Source: SXXZ01 sp041177965 | Lineage (GTDB): Bacteria; Verrucomicrobiota; Verrucomicrobiia; Limisphaerales; UBA9464 | Length of the DNA stretch: 42,774 nt | Direction: 5' to 3' | Assembly (NCBI GenBank): GCA_041177965.1 | Contig: JBEGWF010000082.1 | Location: 1 to 42,774, forward strand | Shown here: piece by piece, positions 14,799 to 23,223 of the stretch | Position numbering within the stretch: position 1 is the first letter of the stretch | Layout: each line of letters opens with the position of its first letter | The notes under the pieces: generated by a model | Databases searched by the model: none | What the model saw: only the letters and a program-made list of their open reading frames with translations | What the model was told of the DNA's origin: nothing | Made by a program: the position numbers and the translations under genes

Positions 14799-15902
14799 TC
14801 ACCGGCCCGAGGTCAACTCGGCCTCTTCCAAGACGATCCGCCTCACGACGGTCCGCTCATCGCTGGTGTAGAGGACCTGGATCCTTCCATCCCGCGTCTG
14901 GATGGCCGTGGGATAGCCGAAATCGCCCTTCGGATCGGCCTCCAGATCGAGTCGGTGGGAGAAGGTCTTCGCCCCATCGAGGGAGAGGGCGGCCGTCAGC
15001 GGAGTCCGGTTGGTGAAGCTATGGTTGTAGACCAGCAGATGGCGGCCCGATCGCAGCCTCAGGAAATCCACCGCGGCATTGGGATTGGGCAGCGCACTGT
15101 CAACCCCCTCGCTCCAGGTGCGTCCGCCATCCCGCGACTCGGTGCGCACCATCCACCCGTCGGGCCGCCCGTCGTAATTCCCGCCGCGCCGACAGAAGGC
15201 CACCAGATGATCGCCCTCGATCACGGCCGGCGCCGGTTGGATGTTCCCCAACCGCGAGCCGATGCGGTTGCTCTCGGTCCAGGCCTTCGTCGCCGGATGG
15301 TATCGCAGGAAGAACGATCGGTTGCGCGGGTCGTCCAGTTCCGGATCGGTTCCGATCTCGTGGTACACGGGGAGAACCCAATCGCCCTCCTTGAGAACGA
15401 CGGGCCTATTGCGCACCATGGTGCCGGCCTCGAAGGTGATCTGGAAGGGTTCGGACCAGCTCCTGGCGCCGTCTTTGGAGATCTTGGCCGTGATGCGCGA
15501 ATCGCTCCAGAGCTCCCCATGGCGCGTGACGTAGAAGAGCCAGACCACGCGGTCGGGGGCCTCCCAGATCACCGCATTGCCCAGGGCATGGAACGGATTG
15601 CTGGCGATGGAGACGGGCCTCGACCATCGACGGGATCCGGCCTTGAGCCGCGAACCGAAGACCGCGGCCTGGTTGTCCTTGTATTCTCCCCGGCCGCTGA
15701 AGAAGACCACGTACAGGTCGCCATTGTGCAGTTCGGTGAAGCTGGCCGGATGCTTGTAGTCGCCGGTCTTGATCTCCGGCCCGAAGAGTCGCTGCCGTTC
15801 CAGAGCCGATGCGGGCGGGGTTGCCAGGAGGGTCAGGAGGACCCCGGCGATCATGGCCCGGAGCCCCGCGGGTCGCCCGGTCGATCTCGGCAGGTGAAGC
15901 AT
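14799..15902 (-). CDS. Exported sialidase/neuraminidase-family BNR protein
   Basis: The product is 367 residues from the ATG at 15900-15902. It has a signal peptide with a basic n-region, the hydrophobic run MIAGVLLTLLA and a cleavage site near PPASA. The mature region is a six-bladed propeller of the BNR/sialidase type with Asp-box motifs SKDGARSWSE, SRDGGRTWSE and a weaker LDGAKTFSH. Features seen in this exo-alpha-sialidase group are HPASFTELHNGDLYVVFFSG near the N-terminus, a MVRNRPVVL segment, and DFGYPTAIQTRDGRIQVLYT near the C-terminus. Many such genes in Planctomycetes/Verrucomicrobia have no tested substrate, so sialidase activity is inferred. In-frame ATGs exist at 15941 and 15854; the middle one gives the most natural signal peptide. 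It is divergent from tex, with 98 bp between the starts, and is followed by a SASA-type esterase gene. Confidence 0.82.
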   Translation of the reverse strand: MLHLPRSTGRPAGLRAMIAGVLLTLLATPPASALERQRLFGPEIKTGDYKHPASFTELHNGDLYVVFFSGRGEYKDNQAAVFGSRLKAGSRRWSRPVSIASNPFHALGNAVIWEAPDRVVWLFYVTRHGELWSDSRITAKISKDGARSWSEPFQITFEAGTMVRNRPVVLKEGDWVLPVYHEIGTDPELDDPRNRSFFLRYHPATKAWTESNRIGSRLGNIQPAPAVIEGDHLVAFCRRGGNYDGRPDGWMVRTESRDGGRTWSEGVDSALPNPNAAVDFLRLRSGRHLLVYNHSFTNRTPLTAALSLDGAKTFSHRLDLEADPKGDFGYPTAIQTRDGRIQVLYTSDERTVVRRIVLEEAELTSGR

Positions 15903-16000
15903 GCATCGAGGAGAGCAGCAATCGGGGCCGTGGGAATCCATAAAGATGGGGGAATACGAAGCTTCCCTCCGGACCGGCGAGGCTCTAAACAGCGGCCCCC

Positions 16001-18331
16001 GTGGACGCCCTGCACGAACGTTTCATCGCCCGCATCGCCGCCGAGTTGAACCTCGCGGCCTCCAAGGTCTCGGCCACCGCCCGCCTGCTGGGTGAGAGCG
16101 CGACCGTGCCCTTCATCGCCCGATATCGGAAGGAGGTGACCGGCAGTCTGGATGAGGTGGCGATCACCTCGATCCGGGACCGCCTCGCCCAGCTCACCGA
16201 ATTGGAGCAGCGCCGCGAGGCCATCCTGAACTCGTTGGCCGAGCGCCAACTCTTGACCGAGTCGTTGAAGGCCTCGGTGGAGGTAGCCGACACGCTCGCC
16301 GCCCTGGAAGACGTGTACGCCCCTTTCCGCCCGAAGCGCCGCACCCGGGCGACCATCGCCAAGGAGGCCGGCTTGGAACCGTTGGCCGACCGGCTCTTCG
16401 ACGAACAGTCCACCGTGGACCCGCTGGCCGTGGCGGCCACCTTCGTGGATGCCGGGAAATCGGTGCCCGATGCGGCCGCGGCTCTGGCCGGTGCCCGCGA
16501 CATCCTCGCCGAGCGCTTCAGCGAAGACACCGCCACACGCTCGCGACTCCGGGAGCTCTATTGGGAATCGGCCCAGGTCCGATCGAAGGTCATGATGGGC
16601 AAGGAGGCCGAAGGGGCCAAGTTCAAGGACTACTTCGACTGGACCGAGCCCGTCGCCAAGATTCCCAGCCACCGGATGCTGGCCATGCGCCGGGGAGAGG
16701 AGGAGGGGGTGTTGCTGGTGCGCATCACGCCGCCCGAGGAATCGGCCATCGCCATCCTGGAGGGACTCTTCGTCAAGGCCCGCGGCACCCCGGGAGCCGA
16801 GCAGGTGCGGTTGGCGGCGGTCGACAGCTTCAAGCGACTGGTGGGGTTCGCCATCGAGGCCGAGGTACGCATCGAGTCCAAGAAGCGGGCCGATCTGGAG
16901 GCCATCCGGGTGTTCTCCGAGAACCTGCGGGAACTGCTGCTCGCTCCGGCGCTGGGTCAGAAGATCGTGTTGGCCATCGATCCGGGATTCCGAACGGGCT
17001 GCAAGACGGTGGTGCTCGATCGTCAGGGCAAGCTGCTGCATCACGATGTCATCCATGCGACGGCGGGCGGAGCCCATCAGGTGGCCCAGGCCGGGGACAA
17101 GGTCCGGGACTTCGTGACCCGCTTCGGGATCGAGGCCATCGCCATCGGCAACGGCACGGCCAGCCGCGAGACCGAGCAGTTCATCCGGTCGCTGCACCTG
17201 CCGGCGAGCATTCCCGTCGTGCTGGTCAACGAAAGCGGTGCTTCCATCTATTCGGCCAGCGAGGTCGCCCGTGAGGAGTTTCCCGACGAAGATGTCACGG
17301 TGCGCGGTTCGGTGAGCATCGGCCGGCGCCTGATGGATCCGCTGGCCGAGTTGGTGAAGCTCGATCCGAAGTCCATCGGTGTGGGTCAGTATCAGCACGA
17401 TGTGGACCCCAATGCGCTCCAACGGGGTCTGGATGACGTGGTGGTGTCGTGCGTGAATCGCGTGGGCGTCGAATTGAACACGGCCAGCAAGCAATTGCTC
17501 AGCTACGTGTCGGGCCTGGGTCCGTCGCTGGCGGCCAACATCGTCAGTCACCGCAACGAGCACGGGCCTTTCCGCTCCCGCAAGGATCTGTTGAAGGTGT
17601 CACGGTTGGGTCCGAAGGCCTTCGAGCAATGCGCCGGATTCCTCCGGATCCGTGAGGCCGAGAACCCCCTGGATTCGAGTGCCGTGCACCCGGAGCGCTA
17701 CGAGTTGGTCGATGCCATCGCCCGCGATCTCGGGTGTGGCGTCAGCGACCTGGTCCGGGATGGCGGCCTCCGGGCGCGGATCCGGCCCGAGAAGTACGTC
17801 ACCGACGAGGTGGGCTTGCCCACGCTCAAGGACATCCTCGACGAATTGGCCAAGCCCGGTCGCGATCCGCGCCAGCGATTCGAGGTGTTCGCCTTCCAGG
17901 AGGGGGTCGAGAAACTCGAGCACCTCCAGCCGGGCATGAAGCTCCCGGGCATCGTGACCAACGTCACCGCCTTCGGCGCATTCGTGGACATCGGCGTGCA
18001 TCAGGACGGTCTGGTCCACGTCAGCCAATTGGCCGATCGCTTCGTGAAGGATCCGGCCGAGGTGGTGAAGGTGGGGCAGAAGGTCCGGGTGACGGTCACC
18101 GAGGTCGACCTGGCCCGGAAGCGCATCGCCCTCTCCATGAAGGCCAATCCGCAGATCGGGGTCCAGCGTGAGCAGCGCACGGCCCCGCAAGCCCCGCGGG
18201 CCTCTCAAAGCGGCGGTGGGCGAGCGCAAGGCCGACCGCAGGGTCGACCGGCTCCTCGGCCTTCGATCGATCCCAACGCCGGTGGTTGGAACGCCTTGGC
18301 CGACGCCTTCGATCAGGCCCAGAAACGCTGA
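16001..18331 (+). CDS. tex: Tex-family RNA-binding transcriptional accessory protein
   Basis: The 776-residue protein matches the normal length of Tex. In order: an N-terminal helical domain (about 1-190) with LLGESATVPFIARYRKE; a YqgF-like RNase H-fold domain (about 322-450) with VLAIDPGFRTGCKTVV; a helix-hairpin-helix region (about 490-555) containing LSYVSGLGPSLAANIVSHR and LGPKAFEQCAGFLRI; and a C-terminal S1 RNA-binding domain (about 643-713) with GIVTNVTAFGAFVDIGVHQDGLVH. Tex binds nucleic acid and affects transcription; the exact role varies between organisms. A Gln/Gly/Arg-rich tail follows the S1 domain. The start is GTG at 16001, the first start codon in the frame near the conserved N-terminus, with no Shine-Dalgarno sequence. 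A tandem REP-like array starts 10 bp after the stop. Confidence 0.95.
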   Translation: MDALHERFIARIAAELNLAASKVSATARLLGESATVPFIARYRKEVTGSLDEVAITSIRDRLAQLTELEQRREAILNSLAERQLLTESLKASVEVADTLAALEDVYAPFRPKRRTRATIAKEAGLEPLADRLFDEQSTVDPLAVAATFVDAGKSVPDAAAALAGARDILAERFSEDTATRSRLRELYWESAQVRSKVMMGKEAEGAKFKDYFDWTEPVAKIPSHRMLAMRRGEEEGVLLVRITPPEESAIAILEGLFVKARGTPGAEQVRLAAVDSFKRLVGFAIEAEVRIESKKRADLEAIRVFSENLRELLLAPALGQKIVLAIDPGFRTGCKTVVLDRQGKLLHHDVIHATAGGAHQVAQAGDKVRDFVTRFGIEAIAIGNGTASRETEQFIRSLHLPASIPVVLVNESGASIYSASEVAREEFPDEDVTVRGSVSIGRRLMDPLAELVKLDPKSIGVGQYQHDVDPNALQRGLDDVVVSCVNRVGVELNTASKQLLSYVSGLGPSLAANIVSHRNEHGPFRSRKDLLKVSRLGPKAFEQCAGFLRIREAENPLDSSAVHPERYELVDAIARDLGCGVSDLVRDGGLRARIRPEKYVTDEVGLPTLKDILDELAKPGRDPRQRFEVFAFQEGVEKLEHLQPGMKLPGIVTNVTAFGAFVDIGVHQDGLVHVSQLADRFVKDPAEVVKVGQKVRVTVTEVDLARKRIALSMKANPQIGVQREQRTAPQAPRASQSGGGRAQGRPQGRPAPRPSIDPNAGGWNALADAFDQAQKR

Positions 18332-18340
18332 AGCGATCCG

Positions 18341-18669
18341 GTAGGGACCGATCTCTTAGCGGTCCGGCACCGCGGACATGGCGCTTTCGGAGAAAGCGCC
18401 CTACCCCGGAAGCGTGCCTGAGAAGGCCAAGCCCATGGCCGAATCCCGGATATCGCCCAAGAACCTCCGGGTAGGGACCGATCTCCGAGCGGTCCGGCAC
18501 CGCAGACATTGGCGCTTTCGGAGAAATCGCCCTACCCCGGAAGCGTGCCTGGGAAGGCCAAGCCCATGGCCGAATCCCGGACATCGCCCGAGAGCATCCG
18601 GGTAGGGACCGATCTCCGAGCGGTCCGGCACCGCGGACATCGGCGCTTTCGGAGAAATCGCCCTACCCA
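18341..18669. repeat. Tandem array of three REP-like double palindromes (BIME-like)
   Basis: Three cores (18341-18404, 18471-18535, 18602-18666) recur every 130-131 bp, separated by two nearly identical 66-bp spacers. Each core begins with GTAG and ends with CTAC and holds two imperfect hairpins in opposite orientation. The left one has arms GGACCG/CGGTCC. The right one has arms GGCGCTTTC/GAAAGCGCC around a 3-nt loop in the first core, with one mismatch in the others. Reverse-complementing the right hairpin gives a sequence alignable to the left (both GTAGGG...CTCCGA...CC), so each core is an inverted pair of one REP family. GTAG at the foot of a hairpin is the hallmark of REPs recognised by RAYT transposases. 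No transposase gene is in the window. Confidence 0.85.
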
Positions 18670-18870
18670 GAGAGCTCTCCGGAGAATACTCAGCCGGAAT
18701 GATGCGATTGGATCGGTCGTGCTGTCTGCATCGGTTTCCGCAAGAGCGTCGTCCTTCGCTCGCTACCGGCCTCAAGCACGAGCCTCGTAAGGGCCAGCGC
18801 CTCGCTCTCGCCGTGTCCTGCGAAAAAATCCGCCACGCCATCACGTTCCTCCCCACGGAATCGTTCCGGC

Positions 18871-20325
18871 TCAGCGGAGGCGCCCTCCCGGAGGGCCTTT
18901 GAAACGGCGGCGTTCGAATCCGAACCAGATCACCAGCAGGAGCGCCCCGCTGCCGATCAGGATGGGCAGGGCCTGCTGGTTGGGCGGTTGCACGCCGATC
19001 ACCAGCAGGAACAGGCATCCGAGGCTCGAGAGGATCGCCAGCGGCTTGAAGGCGCGGCCCAGTTGGAAGGGGCCGAAGCGGGTCCAGGTGCGTCCGTGGG
19101 CCCGGGCCCCGGCGGCGACCGGCAGCACATAGCTCAGGTACAGGAACACCGCGCACACCGCCGCGATGGTCTCGTAGCGGAGCACGATCACCAGGGCCAC
19201 CGACGCCAGCGCACTGCACCAGACGGCCGCCGACGGCGACTGCGTGGCCGGGTCGACCGATTTGAGCCAACGCGACCCGGGCAGCCCCTCGTCCCGCGCG
19301 AACGCGTAGGTCATGCGGGAGGCCGAGGTCAGGGCGGCCAATCCGCAGAGGTATTGAGCCGTCACCACACCCGCCAACAACCCCTGGGCGAACCGGTCGC
19401 CGAGGCTCGAACGCAGGATCCAAGGCACGATCTCGAACCCCTTGCCCGCGCCGGTCTTCAGATCCGGCATGGCCAGCAGCAGCGACCCGATCATCACCCA
19501 TCCGAACAGCGCCGAGACGGCCACCGAGCGGACGATCCCTTTGGGAACGTTGAGCGAGGCCTCGACGGTCTCCTCGGAGGTGTGGGCCGAGGCGTCGAAG
19601 CCGGTGAGCGTGTAGGCCGGCAGGAGGAATCCCAGGCAGAAGAGCCACGGCAGGGAGTCGTGTCTCGGGAAGACCGGCGCGCTCTCGGGCAGGCCGCTGA
19701 GATTCGTGAAGGTCCACAGGCGAGACCAATCCCAGTGGGGCGTGGCGATGAGCAGGGCCAGTGTCATGACCGAGGCCACGGTGAGGATGAGCCAACCGCT
19801 GAAGTCGGTGAGCCGGGTGGCCCAGCGATTGCCGTGATGGTTCAGCAGCGCCTGGGAGAGCGTCATCAGCGAGACGGCGATGATCCGGACTCGAGCGGCC
19901 GATTCCGGTGCCGGGGTCCAACCGAAGGCCGCGGTGGCGAAGTCGTAGGTGCCGGTGTTGATCGCCGCCAGCACGGTGATCAGGCCGGCGAGGTTGAACC
20001 ACGCGGTGACCCATCCACAGGCCCGCCCGCCCAAGAGGCTGCCCCAGTGGTAGAGGCCCCCGGCCGTGGGGAACGCGCTGGCGACCTGGGCCATCGTCGC
20101 GGCCACGCACAGCGAGAAGAGGCTCACCAGCGGCCATCCGAGCCCGAGACTGGCGCCGCCGGCGCTGTTGAAGCCGACATGGAACGAGGTGATGCCGCCG
20201 GAGAGGATGCAGATGATGGCCAGCGAGATGGCGAAGTTGGAGAATCCGCTCATCCGACGGGCCAGCTCCTGTCGGTAGCCGAGTTCGCGGAGCCGCTGCT
20301 CGTCATGGGATTCAGGAGGCATCAT
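18871..20325 (-). CDS. APC-superfamily amino-acid/polyamine permease
   Basis: The product is about 484 residues with some twelve hydrophobic segments, the normal size and topology for APC permeases. The first helix carries FAISLAIICILSGGITSF, a variant of the family's helix-1 substrate loop, followed by the SAFPTAGGLYHW motif typical of the eukaryote-like ACT/BAT1 (GABA and amino-acid) subgroup. Others are GFDASAHTSEETVEASLNVPKGI in the middle and ASRMTYAFARDEGLPGSRWLKSV further on. It should be an inner-membrane secondary transporter of amino acids, GABA, choline or polyamines; the substrate is not resolved. Two adjacent ATGs (20325 and 20322) can start it, and an in-frame upstream extension is not family-like. 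It is divergent from the M28 peptidase gene with 101 bp between them, suggesting possible joint regulation of peptide breakdown and amino-acid uptake. Confidence 0.9.
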   Translation of the reverse strand: MMPPESHDEQRLRELGYRQELARRMSGFSNFAISLAIICILSGGITSFHVGFNSAGGASLGLGWPLVSLFSLCVAATMAQVASAFPTAGGLYHWGSLLGGRACGWVTAWFNLAGLITVLAAINTGTYDFATAAFGWTPAPESAARVRIIAVSLMTLSQALLNHHGNRWATRLTDFSGWLILTVASVMTLALLIATPHWDWSRLWTFTNLSGLPESAPVFPRHDSLPWLFCLGFLLPAYTLTGFDASAHTSEETVEASLNVPKGIVRSVAVSALFGWVMIGSLLLAMPDLKTGAGKGFEIVPWILRSSLGDRFAQGLLAGVVTAQYLCGLAALTSASRMTYAFARDEGLPGSRWLKSVDPATQSPSAAVWCSALASVALVIVLRYETIAAVCAVFLYLSYVLPVAAGARAHGRTWTRFGPFQLGRAFKPLAILSSLGCLFLLVIGVQPPNQQALPILIGSGALLLVIWFGFERRRFKGPPGGRLR

Positions 20326-20426
20326 CGGAAAGATCGTCCCAGGAGGATTCGTTTTCAATCGATCTCGTTTTTCCAATGGTCGTGAGGGTTGCCTGGGGGC
20401 CGAATTGGGAGTCCATTGACGGAACC

Positions 20427-22088
20427 ATGTTGTCGATTCCAAGGCGGCTTCGGGGGGCGATGATGACGTTGCCTCTGTGGGTTTTGAGCGCTGTACCGGG
20501 TCTTGTTGCTGATCCGCGAGGGGCGGCGTCCATCCAGCCGGCCCAGATCCTCGAACATACCCGGGTGCTGGCGAGCGACGAGTTCGAGGGGCGCGGTCCG
20601 GGCACGCCTGGCGAAGCCAAGACGGTGGATTACCTCGTGCAGCAATTCCGCCGTGCCGGCCTCAAGCCGGGGATGCCCGACGGCTCCTGGACGCAGGATG
20701 TGCCCATCGTGGGGGTGAAATCCGCGGTGGGCTTCATGCTGGGCGGCGAGTCGCTGGTGGGGCCTCAGGACTATGTGGCCTGGAGTCCGCGTCTGGGTGG
20801 CGGGGTCACGGTGCCGGAAACCGACGTGGTGTTCGTGGGTTACGGGATCAATGCCCCGGAATACGGATGGAACGACTTCCGCGATGTGGACGTGCGGGGC
20901 AAGACGATCGTCATCCTCATCAACGATCCGCCGATTCCCGATCCGGCCAAGCCCGACCAGCTCGATCCGAAGTGGTTCGGGGGCAAGGCCATGACCTACT
21001 ACGGTCGTTGGACCTACAAGTTCGAGGAGGCGGGGCGTCGCGGTGCGGCCGCGGCATTGATCATCCATGAGACGGCCCCGGCGGCGTATCCGTGGTTCGT
21101 GGTGATCAATTCCTGGGGTCGGGAGCGTTTCGATCTGGCCTCCGACCGTTCGCCCAAGAGCGACATCGCCGGTTGGATCAGCCTGGAGCGGGCGCAGAAG
21201 CTCTTCGCCGCCAATGGCACGACCTACGAAGCGATGAAGGAGGCCGCGCGGAAGCCCGGGTTCCGGCCGGTCACCTTGAAGCAGAAGGCCGCCTTCACGG
21301 CGCGCAACGAGTCCCGCACGGTGAAGTCCAAGAACGTGCTCGGGATGGTCCGCGGGCGGGATCCCAAGCTGCGGGACGAGTGGGTGGTGGTGACCGCCCA
21401 TTGGGATCACCTCGGACGCAACACCACCCTGGAGGGCGACCAGATCTTCAACGGGGCCGCCGACAACGCCATCGGCACGGCCGGTCTTCTGGAATTGGCC
21501 GAGGCCTTCGGCACGAACCGCAAGGCGCCGAAGCGCTCGATGCTCTTTCTGTCGGTGACGGCCGAGGAACAGGGGCTTCTGGGCGCCGCGCACTATGTGG
21601 CCCAGCCCGTGTACCCCTTGGCCAAGACCGTCGCCAACCTCAACATGGACGGCGCCAACCAGTGGGGTCGAACCCGCGACATCCGTCAGATCGGCCGGGG
21701 CGCCTCGACGATCGATGCGGTCCTGGATTCGGTGGCCAAGGCCCGCGGCCGGGTGGTGCTGCCCGATGCCCACCCGGAACGTGGCGGGTTCTACCGCAGC
21801 GATCACTTCGAGCTCATGAAGGGCGGTGTGCCGGCCCTGTACCTCAAGGCGGGCGACGAGTATCTGGGCAAGCCCGCCGGGTATGGCGAAGCCAAGGTCA
21901 ACGAGTACATCGAGCGCGACTACCACAAGGTCAGCGATCAGGTGAAACCCGATTGGGACTTGAGCGGTGCCGCCGAAGACCTGCGCCTGTACCACGACAT
22001 TCTCTGGCGTCTGGCCGAGGACCGTCGGACTCCGCAGTGGCATCCGGGCAGTGAATTCAAGGCCGCCCGCGAAGCCTCGTTGAAGTGA
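20427..22088 (+). CDS. Exported M28-family zinc aminopeptidase
   Basis: The 553-residue product begins with a signal peptide (MLSIPRRLRGAMMTLPLWVLSA) and then a vestibule region with SDEFEGRGPGTPGEAKTVDYL, the usual N-terminal signature. A PA-like insert (about 125-250) carries DVVFVGYGINAPEYGWNDF. The catalytic domain shows the zinc ligands in order: TAHWDHLG (His), FNGAADNAIGTAGLLEL (bridging Asp), TAEEQGLLGA (Glu pair), ANLNMDGAN (Asp) and GFYRSDHFELMKGGVPAL (final His). It should release N-terminal amino acids from peptides in the periplasm or outside the cell. ATG at 20427 was chosen for the signal peptide; an earlier in-frame start would add an unconvincing 17 residues. The divergent neighbour is an amino-acid permease. 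Confidence 0.92.
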   Translation: MLSIPRRLRGAMMTLPLWVLSAVPGLVADPRGAASIQPAQILEHTRVLASDEFEGRGPGTPGEAKTVDYLVQQFRRAGLKPGMPDGSWTQDVPIVGVKSAVGFMLGGESLVGPQDYVAWSPRLGGGVTVPETDVVFVGYGINAPEYGWNDFRDVDVRGKTIVILINDPPIPDPAKPDQLDPKWFGGKAMTYYGRWTYKFEEAGRRGAAAALIIHETAPAAYPWFVVINSWGRERFDLASDRSPKSDIAGWISLERAQKLFAANGTTYEAMKEAARKPGFRPVTLKQKAAFTARNESRTVKSKNVLGMVRGRDPKLRDEWVVVTAHWDHLGRNTTLEGDQIFNGAADNAIGTAGLLELAEAFGTNRKAPKRSMLFLSVTAEEQGLLGAAHYVAQPVYPLAKTVANLNMDGANQWGRTRDIRQIGRGASTIDAVLDSVAKARGRVVLPDAHPERGGFYRSDHFELMKGGVPALYLKAGDEYLGKPAGYGEAKVNEYIERDYHKVSDQVKPDWDLSGAAEDLRLYHDILWRLAEDRRTPQWHPGSEFKAAREASLK

Positions 22089-22111
22089 CGCCGGGAACGG
22101 CGGAAGCCGTG

Positions 22112-22134
22112 CGGACCCGGGATCTTGGTCCGCG
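22112..22134. terminator. Possible bidirectional hairpin between convergent genes
   Basis: GCGGACC and GGTCCGC form a 7-bp stem around a 9-nt loop in the 51-bp gap between the stop of the M28 peptidase gene and the stop of the SGNH gene. There is no run of T on either side, so it may be a rho-independent terminator of a non-canonical kind or only a 3' stabilising hairpin. Confidence 0.4.
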
Positions 22135-22139
22135 GCCGC

Positions 22140-23216
22140 TTACGGGGAAGGGCGCCGGTTCGGAGGCTCGGGATTCGAGCCGGAGAGCATGCTCTCGGCC
22201 AGTCGCCGCGTGTAGCGCCGGGCGGCTTCGGGGCGGAGATGGGTGGCAGTCCCGAAGTCGGCATCGGGGAGGATCGAGGGCAGCGCGTGGTCGGACCCCC
22301 GGGCCCCGAGCCATCCGGCCACGGTGTCGGACATCCCGCCGACGGTCGCCTCATGGTTGCGCAGCGCATGGGACCGGGGAACCGGCGAGAGGATCAGGCG
22401 CAGCGACACGCCACCGGGCAGCCGGGTTCGGAATCGCTGGCATTCGGAGCGGATCCGCGGCGCGATCCGGTACTCCGCCGAGGCTCCCGAGGCCGCCGCG
22501 GAGGTGGGGTCGTAGAACGCGGTCTCTTCGAGCGTTCCGCCGTGGCGCACGAGTTCGCGCTGGAGGTCCCGGGTGAAGCCGTAGCGCCCGCCGAGCCCGC
22601 CCCGCATCGGCGTTGGGAGCACCCGATCCATCCAACGCTCCCGCAGATCCTCGAATCCGAGAGCCTCGGCCAACGACTCCCGTCGGAAGTGCCACGACGG
22701 TTCCGGGGTGCCGAGGGCGGTCGCCAGGAGCGTCCGGTGCCGGGCCGACGGTTGGGCCAGCCGCAGGCACTCGGGGTGCACGACCAGCACCACCTCGAGG
22801 GGGCCGGTGTGATGGGCGCAGAAGCGCTGGGCCAGGAGTCCGAAATCATCGATGCCCAAGTAGCTCAGGGTTCCGAGGTTCACCGCGTCGATCCCGGCCG
22901 AGCGCAGGGTCGGAATGTCCACGTTGATGAGGCAGGAGGAATCTCCCACGAAGGCCATCCGGGCTTCGGAGATTTCCGAAGCCAGTCGGGCCTTGGTGCC
23001 TAGGATCGTGGCATCGGGGTCGCCCAGCAGGGCGGGTCGGCCCGCCCATCCGGACCAGAGCAACCCCAGCGCTCCGATCCCCGCCAGCAGCAGCAGCCCG
23101 AGGGTGGCGGTGAGATTCCGGGCGAGGTCTTTCCGGTCGAAGGAGTACGAGTGGCTCGGACCATTCGCCGGACCGGGTTCGGGGCCGATGGAAGGAATTC
23201 GGATCGAGGGGTCCAT
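22140..23216 (-). CDS. Membrane-anchored SGNH-like partner of the adjacent MBOAT acyltransferase
   Basis: The 358-residue protein has a cytoplasmic N-terminal tail of about 35 residues, one membrane segment (about 37-54) and a periplasmic domain. The domain opens with MAFVGDSSCLINVDIPTL, where GDS (91-93) is the SGNH block I nucleophile motif, and has a block-II-like DAVNLGTLSYLGIDD. Near the C-terminus is FGTATHLRPEAARRYTRRLAE, the position of the catalytic DxxH motif; the His (326) is present but the Asp three residues before it is Thr, the nearest Asp being residue 320. Together with the MBOAT gene 7 bp upstream it resembles AlgI/AlgJ or DltB/DltD type pairs that move acyl groups across the inner membrane onto a polymer. 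The substrate is unknown. I did not see clear similarity to AlgJ itself. Confidence 0.72.
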   Translation of the reverse strand: MDPSIRIPSIGPEPGPANGPSHSYSFDRKDLARNLTATLGLLLLAGIGALGLLWSGWAGRPALLGDPDATILGTKARLASEISEARMAFVGDSSCLINVDIPTLRSAGIDAVNLGTLSYLGIDDFGLLAQRFCAHHTGPLEVVLVVHPECLRLAQPSARHRTLLATALGTPEPSWHFRRESLAEALGFEDLRERWMDRVLPTPMRGGLGGRYGFTRDLQRELVRHGGTLEETAFYDPTSAAASGASAEYRIAPRIRSECQRFRTRLPGGVSLRLILSPVPRSHALRNHEATVGGMSDTVAGWLGARGSDHALPSILPDADFGTATHLRPEAARRYTRRLAESMLSGSNPEPPNRRPSP

Positions 23217-23223
23217 GGCGCGA

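Noticed and set aside
18341..18669. CRISPR array interpretation of the repeats after tex
   Set aside because: The repeat and spacer are both conserved between copies, the period is 130 bp, and no cas gene is nearby. The structure is a REP pair, not a CRISPR.
18286..18790. Small coding frames across the REP-like array
   Set aside because: The predicted peptides simply repeat with the DNA unit and have no start context; the palindromic DNA explains the signal.
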